Below are positions 13,100-32,670 of a stretch of 62,000 nucleotides of DNA, piece after piece. The notes under the pieces are model-generated. The model worked only from the letters and a program-made list of their open reading frames with translations, was not told the origin of the DNA and did not search any database. The position numbers and the translations under genes were made by a program. Within the stretch, counting starts at the first letter, position 1. The number at the start of each line of letters is the position of its first letter. Source of the stretch: Glandiceps talaboti (lineage: Eukaryota; Hemichordata; Enteropneusta; Spengelidae). The stretch covers positions 14,733,500 to 14,795,499 of the forward strand of contig NC_135558.1 in NCBI RefSeq assembly GCF_964340395.1, in the 5' to 3' direction.

Positions 13100-14490
13100 A
13101 ATACCTTCTGGGTCTCTTTAATGTATTTTTTCATCAAATGTATAGACAATCACCTCTACAAAGTTCCAAATTAACCAAATGTCATAACTTTAAGGGACTA
13201 ACTTGTTTTATACGTATAGGATTTTGCTTCATATTGAAAAAAAAAGTTTTCGCAGTATTCTATTTCAAATTACTACAGCATACTTACAATGGACATTATA
13301 TGTAATTGGTTGACCGCAAACCTGGTTCACCTTTTGTAAGATATAATGTATTCAACCCCTCTAATAATGTCAGCAGACAGTTTCAATGTCATATAGAAAG
13401 CATAAGATGCCTCGATGTTTACAATTATATGTACTAGTCTAAGAATACAATGTACTTTAATTGAGGTTATTTATTTTTCAATTTCCTAAAAAGGTTTATC
13501 AACATCAACAAACTAGTTGAAGCGATCCAGTAGATGAAACTTGCTGGAACTTTGATGTGTATAAAATATAGTTTTAATAATTTATACAACTTGCTAAATA
13601 AGTACACCAACTAGGTAGTAACATTAAATGATCAAAGCACTCGTGTACACGTACGTACCACAAGGTAAATGTAGCAATGTTGAAAACGTTTCTGTTCAAT
13701 GTAGAATGCGCGTTGGGAATGAATTTCACCGAAAATCATAAAATCTCTCCAAATATTGCACTATGAAAGCCTTCTTCTGTGCATTTTGCAATAATAAGGG
13801 AAATGGGGTGAGGGGGGGGGGGCATTCCGCCATCTTGTTTTCAAGGAAATTGAAAACTCTTTATTTCTTATATAGCCCTAACACAGTATTCGGCAGCCAA
13901 ATTGACATATATTTAAAAAGTTGAATTCTGACCCTACTTTTTACTTGCTTTTAATTGAGAATTGATTGGAATTTTCTTGAACAAAGGAACAGCAACAGTA
14001 TATAGAGTCAATTTCCAAGGCCCAGCTTGTCACGTCAAGACCATGAGATCAAGGAATGATTTTTGTCGACCCTAGGCGACGTTCTGTTCCTGTCTTGGTT
14101 GGTGGTCTCATTTTATCAAAAGAAATACTCCCCCAATACATCCAAACATGCTCGCAATTTGTCAAATACCAACGATGGTGTTATTTTTTTTGAAAATTGC
14201 TTTAAATCATTGATAGCTTTGCCGACCTTTGACCTGACTATGTGTACGACATAACTTGAATAATTACCCCAATGTGATATAAATTGTGTAAATAATTTCA
14301 ATTCAACAATGTAAACAAATTCACCAATCCTGTCTATCGCTGATGCCATAAATCGTTCAAGTTATAAAAAATGGAGTAAATAAATGATCTGTGTTGAATC
14401 ATGTTCGAATTCCTCTTAACTGTTAATGAGTGATTCATAAGTTTACTCTTTTATTTTCGCTTTATTTTCGCTTTTGTCAACCTCCAACCA
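13100..14490. other. Intergenic, no gene seen
   Basis: AT-rich unique DNA. A run of G (GGTGAGGGGGGGGGGG, about 13806-13821) is the only low-complexity feature. Confidence 0.45.
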
Positions 14491-14497
14491 TCTAGAG

Positions 14498-14504
14498 TAT
14501 AAAA
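14498..14504 (+). promoter_or_regulatory. TATA-like box of gene B
   Basis: TATAAAA lies 149 bp upstream of the gene B ATG (14647), consistent with a leader of about 115 bp. Confidence 0.4.
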
Positions 14505-14646
14505 AACGTAGCACTAATTTGCATATACTGACATCATCTCCGGATTTAGCTGTATGCGCATAGCAACGTATTAGTATTAATATTCGATCTATTCGTCCAG
14601 ACGGCATACAGCTCCTGGAGGCGGAGAGGCAAGAGAACATATCATT

Positions 14647-22181
<7,535 letters not shown>

Positions 22182-22534
22182 CACAATTAGGTAGGTATCG
22201 CGTGACCCACACGTTACATAAATTCGTCAGCAAGGATATTTTTGTGTGCAACAAAGGATGGGGCAACAAAAGATGTCTAGTCTTGGAGATGAGATATGCT
22301 AGAATCAGATGGAGAAGGGGGGGGGGAGACGAGGAAGTACATCGTCGTAAACCCCACAGCCTCTTTTACGGTACCGTCCAAGATGCACCTCCTAAATGAG
22401 GAAGTAGGGATGGAAGCGGCCGAAAACAACATAAACACAATAAAAATATGATGTTGGCCCATTGCCAAATCTTTAGTTTGTTTTGGTTTGTTTATTTATT
22501 TTATATTCTACTTACTTAAGCTTATTGATTCATT

Positions 22535-22537
22535 TGT

Positions 22538-22604
<67 letters not shown>

Positions 22605-22620
22605 TTCATTCGTTCATTCA
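22535..22620. repeat. (TTTA)n microsatellite
   Basis: About twenty TTTA units, with CATT/CGTT variants at the end. Confidence 0.97.
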
Positions 22621-22905
22621 TTCGGTTTTTTTTCAATTTACAGAGTTCACATATATGCAATGTTTTACGACCAAAGCAACTAGTTTTGGAACACGGAATT
22701 CATTTCTAAATACATCACGAAAACAAAATACATCACGCCCTCTTAGTCTTACTAAGGCGTTGACTGTTTTCTCTATTTCCGTTACAACAGATAGGTGTAT
22801 GTTCCCCTGACCAATCAATCAATCATTCATCCAAGAAGGAGAGCACCGCAATCATCTAATGCAGCTCATCAACACGAAGCAAGAAGACCATGAGACACAC
22901 ACTCA

Positions 22906-23052
<147 letters not shown>

Positions 23053-23214
23053 TACAATATAATTAAACATATAATGTGACAATGAATAATAATGGTGGCG
23101 GGCTACCGGAACACATTTTGTCGCATGATTGCATATAATGACTACAACATATACTTGCTGACGAGATGTAAATAATCAGTGCTAGATCTAGAGCTAGACA
23201 ATAACGTGACATGC

Positions 23215-23600
23215 GTCGTGTACCCTTTTGTGACGTCATGAATTTTTTGTGTTGCTATGAACTCTTTATGGCTGTAAATGCAAAAATGAAGGTACTATAG
23301 ACGAGAAATGTGATTTGATTGGTTGATTTGAATTAAAAAGAATGTCCCACGTTTCAAAGACTCTGTACCTGACATAGTGTAGTTGAACGGTCCCTGCATA
23401 ATTCCAATATAAAAATTGATATGTGGTTTGACGCTATGAAATATCTAAATCTTGCAAACCAGTTGTCAGCTCATGTAAATACATGTATTTAGTATAAATG
23501 CTTTCAAGATTTTCTTAGTTACATAATTTGGAAAAGTGAAGATGAGAATTTCCTTATTCAAGGCGTGTTCTTGCTGTACTCATCCATTTTTTAATAAATG
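23215..23600 (+). other. Probable last (non-coding) exon and poly(A) signal of gene B
   Basis: A diverged relative of 12815-13090. TGACGTCA is at 23231-23238, with GGTACTATAGACGAGAAATG and CAAAGACTCTGTACCTGACAT in the same order, and AATAAA at 23593-23598. The similarity is weak, but the order and polarity match. It lies 1 kb after the donor that follows the gene B stop codon. Confidence 0.4.
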
Positions 23601-23748
23601 CGTACTTTTCCTCAACTGTTATTACATGTAACTGTAATCTGACTTCAATCGAGTGAGGTTAACGTCGGCGTTGCGAGAGTGTTTTGTATTCTTTACAAAA
23701 CATATTCTTTACTGGCTTTGACAACCGGCGTACATTAATGGCGAAAAC

Positions 23749-23940
<192 letters not shown>

Positions 23941-23943
<3 letters not shown>

Positions 23944-26365
23944 ATCTAATTGAATGAGTGTAAGTGCAACAGCAACACTATTTTTTTTTAAAAGTGATAA
24001 TCAATCAACGTTAAGAGGCACGATTTCTGTTTGAAAATGAGTTTCAGTGTGACAGGGGAATTAAATGATAACCTAAGCGATCCCAAAACACACTTCTGAG
24101 AGAACGGTTTCTGCACAGGAGTCCTGTTTTTTATAGCTATATAGCCTGCTAACCCGCGGGACGAGAGATCGAGACTCTCCAAATGTCGCCCTATCATATG
24201 TGCTGTACCAGACAACCATTGCATAGTCATGGAATCTTCCAACCGCAAGGGGGCGGACCGTACAACAAGTAGACATGCTTCAGTTGTTATCGTTCATTCG
24301 TAAATACAAATATTATAGGAGACGATAAGAAATTTGTTGACATTGCTGAAGTGTTTTATTATCGATTCTTAGCTGTCTAACAAAATCCACTAAAAGTGAA
24401 GGGCATCAGACGAAATTTGTCACCATACAGCAAATATTTGTTCTTTAAAATGGACACTCCCATCGGATTTGTTCCTCGGATGTGCGTCAACAAATATGTG
24501 TACAAGAAAGCACGTTCAGGTAAAAAAATATAAAAGCAAATATTTTTTTCACCGTCATGACTAATTTGTTGTCTTTGCTTGTATGATGACGTCAGAAAAT
24601 GCATATATCTAGACTAGAGAAAATCAATGTACAGACACATGTGGAAAAACAAGTATATTCGTGACATTATTGATAAACTGTATTTCTCTGTCTCTGTCCT
24701 GAAAAAAAAAAAAAGGTCTTTTCTGATCACTTGCCCAGTTTGATTTCATCAAGGTCAATTGCAAGTTACACACTAATAGAATACATAGATAGGTCTTATG
24801 TCTCTGAAAGGTTATTGCTCCTGCAAGCTGTTCGAGCACTAAGCCGGTGGGCGTTGCCCAGTCGAAAAATGTCACCCCAAAATGAAAACTGTCTATTTTT
24901 AACATTCTCACGTGGCCACTTCTAATATATATTTTTCATCAGATGTGGTGACTTTTACACCATGATTTTGATGACAATTTCATGAAAATAATCATTTTAT
25001 TATTATCGTGCAAACTACTAGAATTGTGTCAAGCCAGATGATAACATGTAACGATATTATTTGTAAGATGTCTTGTCGAACCAGGCGACGTGCTCTTTCA
25101 TTTTATATATTGTAAGTTGACACTTGTCCAAACGCTACATAAAAACAAATTGACATTTCGTTTTTTGTTCAAACACTTTTTGATGGGGAAAAGTGTTCTA
25201 TTTTGACATGGTTATGGTCCTCGTTAGCATTTGATTTACGAACCACACACTTTTAATTTCCTAAATTGCTCGCAACTGTTATCCTCCTGTGAATATTAAA
25301 TTAAGAAAGCTTTCTACAAAATCGTCCAGTTTCAGTGAATAAAGCACACCAGTACCATTGAAAAATTGGTTGAAAAGGCTATAAAAGTATCTCATTTACA
25401 TATCACCTATAATGTATGCATTAGGCCAAGAATAAAATGTTTGTTGTTTCTCGTCCTAGGGGAAATTCAAAAGTGAGAGGTGACGAGGTAATTTCATTGT
25501 TATTGGTAACATTTTGTTAGATATACCACACACTCACAGGATTCAACATAATTATAGACAGACCTATCACATATCTAATAATAATGTGGATCGTTTGATA
25601 CAGTTCATTATATCGCTACAAAAAATCATTTTCCTGCCGTTCGTTTACACTTCACGAATTTGGGAAAACATGGGGGGGGGGGTTCTGTCGAGCACAGTTC
25701 GCAGGTGACGGAAACGACTGACAAAACATTTTTTTTCTTGGCCTTACATATATGGGTCAACATTTCTAACATTAATTCAAATAAATCTTTGTGACAGCGG
25801 GGCGTTGGTTTTCATTTTCTGAAACAGCCGGTCCTTAATCGATATCGTGACATAGTTAACGGTATGATGAATTACATTCTGTCGTTTTGACCTCAGCTCT
25901 TTGTAAGAAAGTTACATTTATGATAAATTTAATTACTCAGTCGCCTTGCTGAAAATTTGACTTTTAATTGTATGTGTTATAACTCCCGTACCCAAGTTGC
26001 AAAGCATTCCAAAATTGGTTTCATTCCTACCCTACCCTAGCCTTGGAGTTTTATAATAATTCTATTAGAGATTTTATAGTTATTGCTGACCGTAGGTTAC
26101 AATAGATATTTAAGGAACCAGAAATAACACGTGAATATTTTTTAAATAAGAGAAAAGACAATTTCTTTTGTGCCAATACAGTAGTTTGATGTAAGCTTCA
26201 CCTTCTTGCCAAATCCAGATTAATATCGTTATTCAGTTGAACTGCATCTGAAAAAAAAATGTTTTCCTGACTTTAGCATCATTTTGATGATATTTCATAC
26301 TTTGTCATATTTTACACTGTTCACGAGATAATATCACCTAAATTTATAAATCAGTTGGTTGGAAA
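23941..26365. other. Intergenic; possible gene D 3'UTR exon (24350-24600, minus)
   Basis: No credible coding exon. On the minus strand, TGACGTCA-like sequence at 24587-24594 is followed about 230 bp later by AATAAA (minus, near 24356-24361). That resembles the 3'UTR exons of A and B, and it lies downstream of gene D. Support is limited to these two motifs. A single degenerate minisatellite unit (GCCAGATGATAACATGTAAC) lies near 25032. Confidence 0.3.
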
Positions 26366-26870
26366 CAAAACGCCGTCTGTATCAGTTGACAAAAATCTTA
26401 CTAAATTAACATTACTGTCGACATTAACATTATGTTAATGTCCTTCTCGATAAACTTTTCACTAACATTAAATTCTGACAAAAAATATTAAAATTGCTGC
26501 ATGTCATCTGTACACTTTAATCTACATTTTAATCCATTCCTGAAAAGAAAGGTATATCTTGTTACCAATTATATGATTTGGGGAAATAATCTAGCTCACA
26601 AGAAGAAAATGTCTACAATGTTGCCATTTTGTCACGCCAGACGATACAATGAAGCAATATTTGAAAGATATTTGTCACGCCAGACGATAAAATGTAGCAA
26701 TGTTAATAAATTTAATCGTATCTGTCTAGCCAGACGATAAAATGTAGCAATGTTAGTAAATTTAAACGTATTTGTCACGCCAGACGATAAAATGTAGCAA
26801 TGTTAGTATTTGCCAGACAAAAAACATTTGCATTGTTCGCAAAATTTTTGTTGAGCCAGATGACTTTTTT
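26366..26870. repeat. 50-bp minisatellite, inverted relative to the 16.4-kb copy
   Basis: About four tandem units of roughly 50 bp with the core GCCAGACGATAAAATGTAGC followed by AATGTTAGTAAATTTAA, between 26611 and 26820. Shorter opposite-strand units (AAAAATCTTACTAAATTAAC) occur near 26390, and GTTGAGCCAGATGA occurs near 26850, so the locus can also fold back. Confidence 0.75.
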
Positions 26871-27698
26871 TTATCTACCCTACTGGCTTTCAACGTGCAA
26901 GTTTTCAAGTTTAACTCATTGGCACAGCTGTACTAAACTTGACATGACTAAATGATCACATATACACTCCGCGGGGACACTCCCCTTTGTATATATGTAT
27001 CATAAACGCCATGACGCACATCGAAACAATATGGTATTTCATGACCATCATAAATCTAAAAGGCTCTATGTAAATGATTAGATATATGAACGAGCATCAT
27101 GACTTCTCTTTTGTACTCATAACAGACGGTACAGCATGTTCAGTGCTAAATGAGGACATTTTGCCAATGAACAAAGGAATAATGGTAAACACGACAGGAT
27201 GTTGCAGTGTTTTTTTACCACAGCTTGTACAATTTAAATTTTGACATACTCAACTGTAGTAGAATGGTAAGTTTATACATAACTGTATGTTTGAACTTTA
27301 AGCGGATTAATGTTAGAACCCGCTGGTTCGAACTCGGAGTTACCGACGAAACTATCATTAGTTATAGCTTTGAGTTGAAGGAGTTTATATACGCCCTCGT
27401 CTGGCGATCGCACGTCCCATTCCAGTGCCCATACACTGAGTCAAGATTGCCCCCATCAAAACTAAATACACTACATGAATCCTCGTTATAACTCATTAAT
27501 GCTCATAGAAGTGGGTCAGGGTTTTCCCACAGCAACAGAAAACATCACCCACAACAGACCCTCCAATTAACAGGTCGATGTCTTTTCCAACACACCAAAG
27601 GTTCAGTTTTTTGGCATGTGCTATCGGATTTCGACAAGAGAGAAGTAGTAAGCTTAGATAAAGCATACTTACATTATAACCTCTGCATGTCCGGTGAT

Positions 27699-29767
27699 TT
27701 ATTTGAAAAATATTGTGGTAGCCATGACTACGGTTGCTGAGATGAGCAACATCATCCCGTTGGAGCTGGAATTCATTGGAGCAGAATCTATATGTAAACA
27801 TAGATACAGAATGCCAACTTAATCAAAAGTATCTATATTTCGCAATATTTGAATAGTTCTTTTGTATTGATTTATCAAATTCCCTATATTTGAGTTAGAT
27901 GACGTTACACAGGAACTGTACTGTCCAACAAGGAATTAAATTGAACTATTGTGGTGTGTTCATTCTGACTTTCGGTCCGCATGAGAACACCGTAACAGTT
28001 ACCTTCACTATTCTATTAAAATAGTAAGGTGGCCCATGGAAATGGATATACAATTCCGTGGCAGCTGTAGGGAAACACCGTAAATTTCTTTTATAGCTAA
28101 AATGATGTAAGCTTGGTGTTTCGTTCATTGGACATTACATTTTTTTTGACACAGAACTAGACATATTTCAACGCTAGACTAACAATAACACAGGCACTAC
28201 TACAAACACAGATTAAATTTTCGCTTAAGTTTTCAATTGTTTGTAAATCTACAAACAGTGGTGTTGATAGTGATAACTTTAAACGCCCACGAAATTAAAA
28301 CAGCTGAGTCTCTGGGTTACAAATTCGCATCCATCATGTAGAGAGAGATTCGGGTGCTACAAATGTGAAATTGCAGTTTTACGACAGCATGTAACATGTA
28401 CTGTCGTGCCAGCTGTGTTATTTGGTAAATTTACAAGTTATGTTACATTTTACAAACACACTTGTCGGAACCGTCGCGAAGTAGTACCGTTACTGTTACG
28501 TGGCAGTCGCAGCACCGTACCTGTTTCAATGCTCTCGTGATAACGGGAGTATCGACCCGAGACGTCCGCTAAGCATGGTTGCCTGGAGTCTATATCCTGG
28601 TAGTAGTCTAGGACCCGTTTGTCATTCCGAGTCACAACTTGCCTCGGGTTCAACAGTCTGTGCACTACGTCGTACATAGAAAACTTAAGTATACTACGAC
28701 CACAATATCTAATATGCTATGATAAGTAGTTTTCAAGTCAATACGCAAACTAAGGCTTACCTGTTGTTCCTGTAGGAGCATCTGTAGTGTTATCTGAAAG
28801 AGAAAAAAACCCACATAGAATATGATAGTTCGAACATTCTTTACGTTTGCAACTACCTACGTAGAGTTACTATAATTATACTACTGACACAAGCTTTTGC
28901 TAGTCGTTTCTTTATTTCAGTATTTATTTATTTGTTTGTTAGTTCGTTCGTTCGTTCGTTTGTTTGTCTGTCTGTCTGTCTGTCTCTTTGTGTATCTGTC
29001 TCTGTCTGTCTCTCTGCTTGTTTGTTTGTTTGTTTGTTTGTTTTATAAATTCTAATAGTCTACCTTATGAATGTCCTTTGCATTTTTAGATTTCGGTGTC
29101 AACAAGTTTGACACACACACGCACGCACGCACGCACGCACGCACACATACATACATACATACATACATACATACATACATACATACATACAATGTTTCAG
29201 GAGGCATCGGTCGGCGTTACAATGAAACACACCTTTGGGCAGACAAGTGTGGCAAGTCGATTGAGCCTCGGAATTCATTGCTTGGCAAAAGCAATCGTTT
29301 CGACACTCGCTTGTCAAAAATGATAGTTAACCTACCAGCTGCTTCATAACATGGTGTGATGAGGCAGATAACAACACAGACTGCGAGGACGGTGACGAAG
29401 AATTTCCTATAAAAAAGATTGTCAACAACTATGTATATGTATGTGTTAAAAATGATGATAATGAACAATGGTTATAGGTCACTCCTTTATGGTGCATGAC
29501 ATACTAATTTCGACTTTACGTGTGGATTGCTCTTTGAATGTCTGAACTTGTGAGTATATATTCATCCATTATGAACTCGCGTACGTATGTGTATAAAAAA
29601 TTAATGAATTTAAAATTAATTTTTCTCCAAAATTTCTGGTTTATAGACCAACTAAATTACACTAAAACATCTCAAAATAATTCAAAAAGTGACGGTTTAT
29701 CTGTAAATATTATTTTGAAAACAAGTAAAGACCTCAAATAAAGAGAGGGGAATACATACCCGATCAT
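27699..29767 (-). CDS. Gene D: minimal GPI-anchored mucin-like glycopeptide precursor (66 aa)
   Basis: Minus-strand coding exons are 29767-29760 (ATGATCGG|GTATGT), 29406-29336 (TTATAG| ... GCTG|GTAGGT), 28793-28761 (TTTCAG| ... ACAG|GTAAGC) and 27787-27699 (ATATAG| ... stop TAA). Phases are 2, 1, 1, exactly as in A-C, and the sum is 201 bp. Residues 1-25 (MIGKFFVTVLAVCVVICLIT...) form the signal peptide. The mature part is only about 24 residues, rich in Thr, Asn and Ser, with sequons NTT and NSS. The tail (MMLLISATVVMATTIFF) is hydrophobic with Ser/Asn/Gly just before it, as expected for a GPI signal. After the stop, ATAAT|GTAAGT at 27672 is a donor for a 3'UTR intron. The closest design analogue is CD52, whose mature peptide is of similar size; I see no sequence identity. 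It is too small for normal gene finders. Confidence 0.68.
28297..28449. repeat. 155-bp dispersed direct repeat, copy 1
   Basis: It starts AAAACAGCTGAGTCTCTGGG and ends near ACAAGTTATGTTACATT. It matches 31221-31372 with roughly ten differences. An internal hairpin (ACGACAGCATGT / ACATGTACTGTCGT) is present. It lies in intron 3 of gene D. Confidence 0.85.
28453..28677 (-). other. Unexplained 75-codon open frame, locally GC-rich
   Basis: A true ATG opens a 75-codon frame, starting MYDVVHRLLNPRQ and ending RRFRQVCL, with no repeat content. Its base composition is visibly richer in G+C than the surrounding intron of gene D. I recognise no domain. It could be a fragment of an old element or an unrecognised exon; it could also be chance. 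Confidence 0.25.
28920..29190. repeat. Degenerate TTTG/TTCG/TGTC repeats and (GCAC)n(ATAC)n
   Basis: Tetranucleotide runs of TTCG, TGTC and TTTG at 28920-29044, then CGCA and CATA tetranucleotides at 29112-29190, all in intron 2 of gene D. Confidence 0.93.
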
Positions 29768-29860
29768 ATTTTCCACTTTAAACTTCTACACAAGTTGACG
29801 TTAAATGTTGGTTTACTGACTGAGTACTTACAAACTCTTAAAGGTTTCGTGTTTGGTCCG

Positions 29861-29871
29861 ACTTTAAATAC
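29861..29871 (-). promoter_or_regulatory. TATA-like box of gene D
   Basis: On the minus strand TATTTAAAG lies about 100 bp upstream of the gene D ATG. The assignment is based on position only. Confidence 0.3.
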
Positions 29872-30300
29872 CGTGACAACGAGGGGGAATCCGTTACTCC
29901 GCCCACTGGTGTAGATGTATTGTTGCATTATAAAGACGTCAAATTGCATGACACTAAATCAATGTCATCAATGTAATTACCATATATGGTGATATTTATT
30001 TCGTTAGCGAATACGGTTACTAACAACATTATGCATTTATATCTACTTTCCGCTCGGTTATCGAAATAATCAATATTTAGGCCGTTGTATTGACACTTAA
30101 CTTTCGCGTCTTAATTTTGGGGAATTATCACCTCAAATAAACATTCAATCGTATCATGATTAGGTGTAGGGTCAACCGTTTGCATTACATGTACGACGGT
30201 GTCTTTGTCCTTCCAGTCATTCATTCATTCATTCATTCATCTGTCTCCCTGTTTCTCTAAATTCCTCCTGGGTCAACCTAGCTATCGCCCTATGTCTCTA
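29872..30300. other. Upstream of gene D, no gene seen
   Basis: AT-rich unique sequence; CATT tetranucleotides at about 30217-30240. Confidence 0.4.
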
Positions 30301-30555
<255 letters not shown>

Positions 30556-30689
30556 CGCAGGTGGCGAATTGGCCAACATCAGCTCACAGCAAACTGTCTC
30601 TTGTTACCATGACATCACCTTGGTGACAACCTTGGCAGGGAACCCTTGTTATAATTCACTCCTTGTTAAAAAGCCGACGAGTTTCAGAT

Positions 30690-30872
30690 CTAGTACACTT
30701 TACAATGTGTGTTTTAAGAGAGCGTTTAATATTCCCCTACATGCTTATAGGAGGGTGACTAAATGATAAAAGTGACGAAAGTGAAACTAATCCCAGTTTT
30801 AATGCCATATTACAGTTAATGTAAGGTATTAAATCAATGTAGTTAAACTATATAATTTAACCCCCCCCCTCT
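30690..30872. mobile_element. GA-tract-linked dispersed element (copy 2, inverted)
   Basis: Reverse-complement relative of 15038-15245, adjoining a C-run and a (CT)n tract in the mirror arrangement. Landmarks include AAGAGAGCGTTTAATATTCC, TATAGGAGGGTGACTAAATG, GATAAAAGTGACGAAAGTGA and CAGTTAATGTAAGGTATTAA. It lacks the 31-bp hairpin of copy 1. Confidence 0.6.
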
Positions 30873-30931
30873 CTCTCTCCCTCCCTCCCTCCCCCTCCCC
30901 CTCCCTCCCTCCCTCCCTCCCTCTCTCTCTC

Positions 30932-31020
<89 letters not shown>
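30863..31020. repeat. C-run and (CT)n microsatellite
   Basis: CCCCCCCC, CTCC-type repeats, then about 100 bp of CT with one CACTCT interruption. Confidence 0.97.
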
Positions 31021-31023
<3 letters not shown>

Positions 31024-31220
31024 CATTTTGTTCGTTAGGGCATCAGTACATTATGGGTGGCCAGCTAAGGCTCAGACTACAGCCCCTTGCGTAGATTTTA
31101 CACCCTTATCACATTTCACTCGATTCGGCATGCACAAAATATTTTAGCCCAGAGACTTCGATCTATACTTATGTTGTCGTTCGTTATTAGCTAACAACAT
31201 ATTATCAAGCACACACCCAC

Positions 31221-31372
31221 AAAACAGCTGAGTCTCTGGGTTACAAATTCGCATCCATCATGTAGAGAGAGATTTGGGTGCTACAAATGTGAAATTGCTG
31301 TTTTACGCCAGCATGTCACATGTACTGTCGTGCCAGCTGTGTAATTTGGTAATTCACAAGTTATTTTACATT
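31221..31372. repeat. 155-bp dispersed direct repeat, copy 2
   Basis: High-identity copy of 28297-28449 in the same orientation, 2.9 kb away and outside gene D. The match also includes CCCAC just before the start, with a short gap. Confidence 0.85.
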
Positions 31373-32314
31373 CAAATGGACCAAGCTGACACGAGAGCGG
31401 GACTATTAGTAATCAGACCTCTCCTTTGCTGTGTCACCAGTGAGTAAAGGATATAAAGGTCGTGAAAATGGAGTACCACCATCAATAATTCTGTCGTTAG
31501 AGTTAAGTAGAATGTAAACAGTCCATTGGCAATAAAACGCCCACAATAATTATTGCTCTTGTGTGCCAGTCTGTTAGAAAGTGCAATATATACGTCGAAC
31601 TAATAATACAATTCATACTTCACTTGTTTTATATAACATAATAACACGATAAAGCCGCGGTTTCATGGAATCGTGTTTTCAAAGGGGTGTACAATTTCTA
31701 CACAGGGCATATACCTATAACGACACAAAGGTATGTTATACTTCGTCAAATCCTTGACCTTGGGATGAATACACTGATCATAACATTAGAAAAAATATTA
31801 GTAAAAGGTTAAACTTTATGAATATGAAACTATGTGTAAAATTTTATTTAATTTGAAAAGTAAAACTCATTAAGTTTTCCGGCACAAATTTAGACAGTCA
31901 ACCAGACTCGCGCGGGCATGATATATATGGTGACCCTGTACATTTCTGTCCTTGGATACTGAGTCAAACTAGTAAGCAATTTATACATTTGTTTGACGAG
32001 AATATGACGATTTATCGTCTAATTTGCCAGGGACAATCTGCAACTCTGTTGCCGGGACCCTATAAACACGACAGAAGAGGACAGCATTAGGCTCGACCTC
32101 TCGACAGCCATCGCTAACGACTCGGAGGAAGGCATAATTTGGTTTCTGTCATATTCTATCGAACTATTTTGGATGCAGGCATAATATTTGCTAGCAGACA
32201 ACACACACATATCATAAAAACAGAAGTAACATTTAATAAACTCTTTCAGGCTCGTCAAATAAAATGAATATCCTATCGCTTATCACTCGTAAATTACAAC
32301 CCGTTTTAGGTTAC
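31373..32314. other. Intergenic, no gene seen
   Basis: Unique AT-rich DNA; no exon, RNA or repeat recognised. Confidence 0.45.
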
Positions 32315-32670
32315 CGTTCGCTGGCTGATACGACCATTCACTGAGAAACAATAAGAAACTATACATTCAGCTCCAGGATTGCATGATTGCAATTTCTTGA
32401 TACATTTTGTCTATTATGAAATAAACCATTTAATTAATAGTGCTACAACTAGACTCAGACACTCGGGCGCCAATGTTGTGATGTTTACATTTGGTGTCTG
32501 CATGGTTGGTAGTACACCAGTTCATTTAATTTAGACAAAACCGGGCAAGAAACTGTATTCATTTAATCTCTCTAAGCGTGTAGCATGTGTAATTTCTAGT
32601 TGCAATTATAGTTTCTGAGTAGTTCTATTATCAAACAGAACCGGTGCATGGTAACTTGACACTGGTCGTA
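32315..32670. mobile_element. MITE family 1, copy 2 (degenerate)
   Basis: The left end contains GGCTGATACGACCATTCACT and the right end, read in reverse, GTTCTGTTTGATAATAGAAC. The interior has TTTGGTGTCTGCATGGTTGG, CAGTTCATTTAATTTAGACA and GGCGCC, all shared with 16963-17947. It is more decayed than the other copies; ends are approximate. Confidence 0.5.

Noticed and set aside
27301-27350. tRNA-like B box GGTTCGAACTC
   Set aside because: The five-base T stem does not pair and no acceptor or anticodon arm can be placed.
28453-28677. Orphan open frame as an extra mucin exon of gene D
   Set aside because: It has a stop codon, is not Thr/Ser-rich and lacks flanking splice sites of the right phase; treated separately as unexplained.
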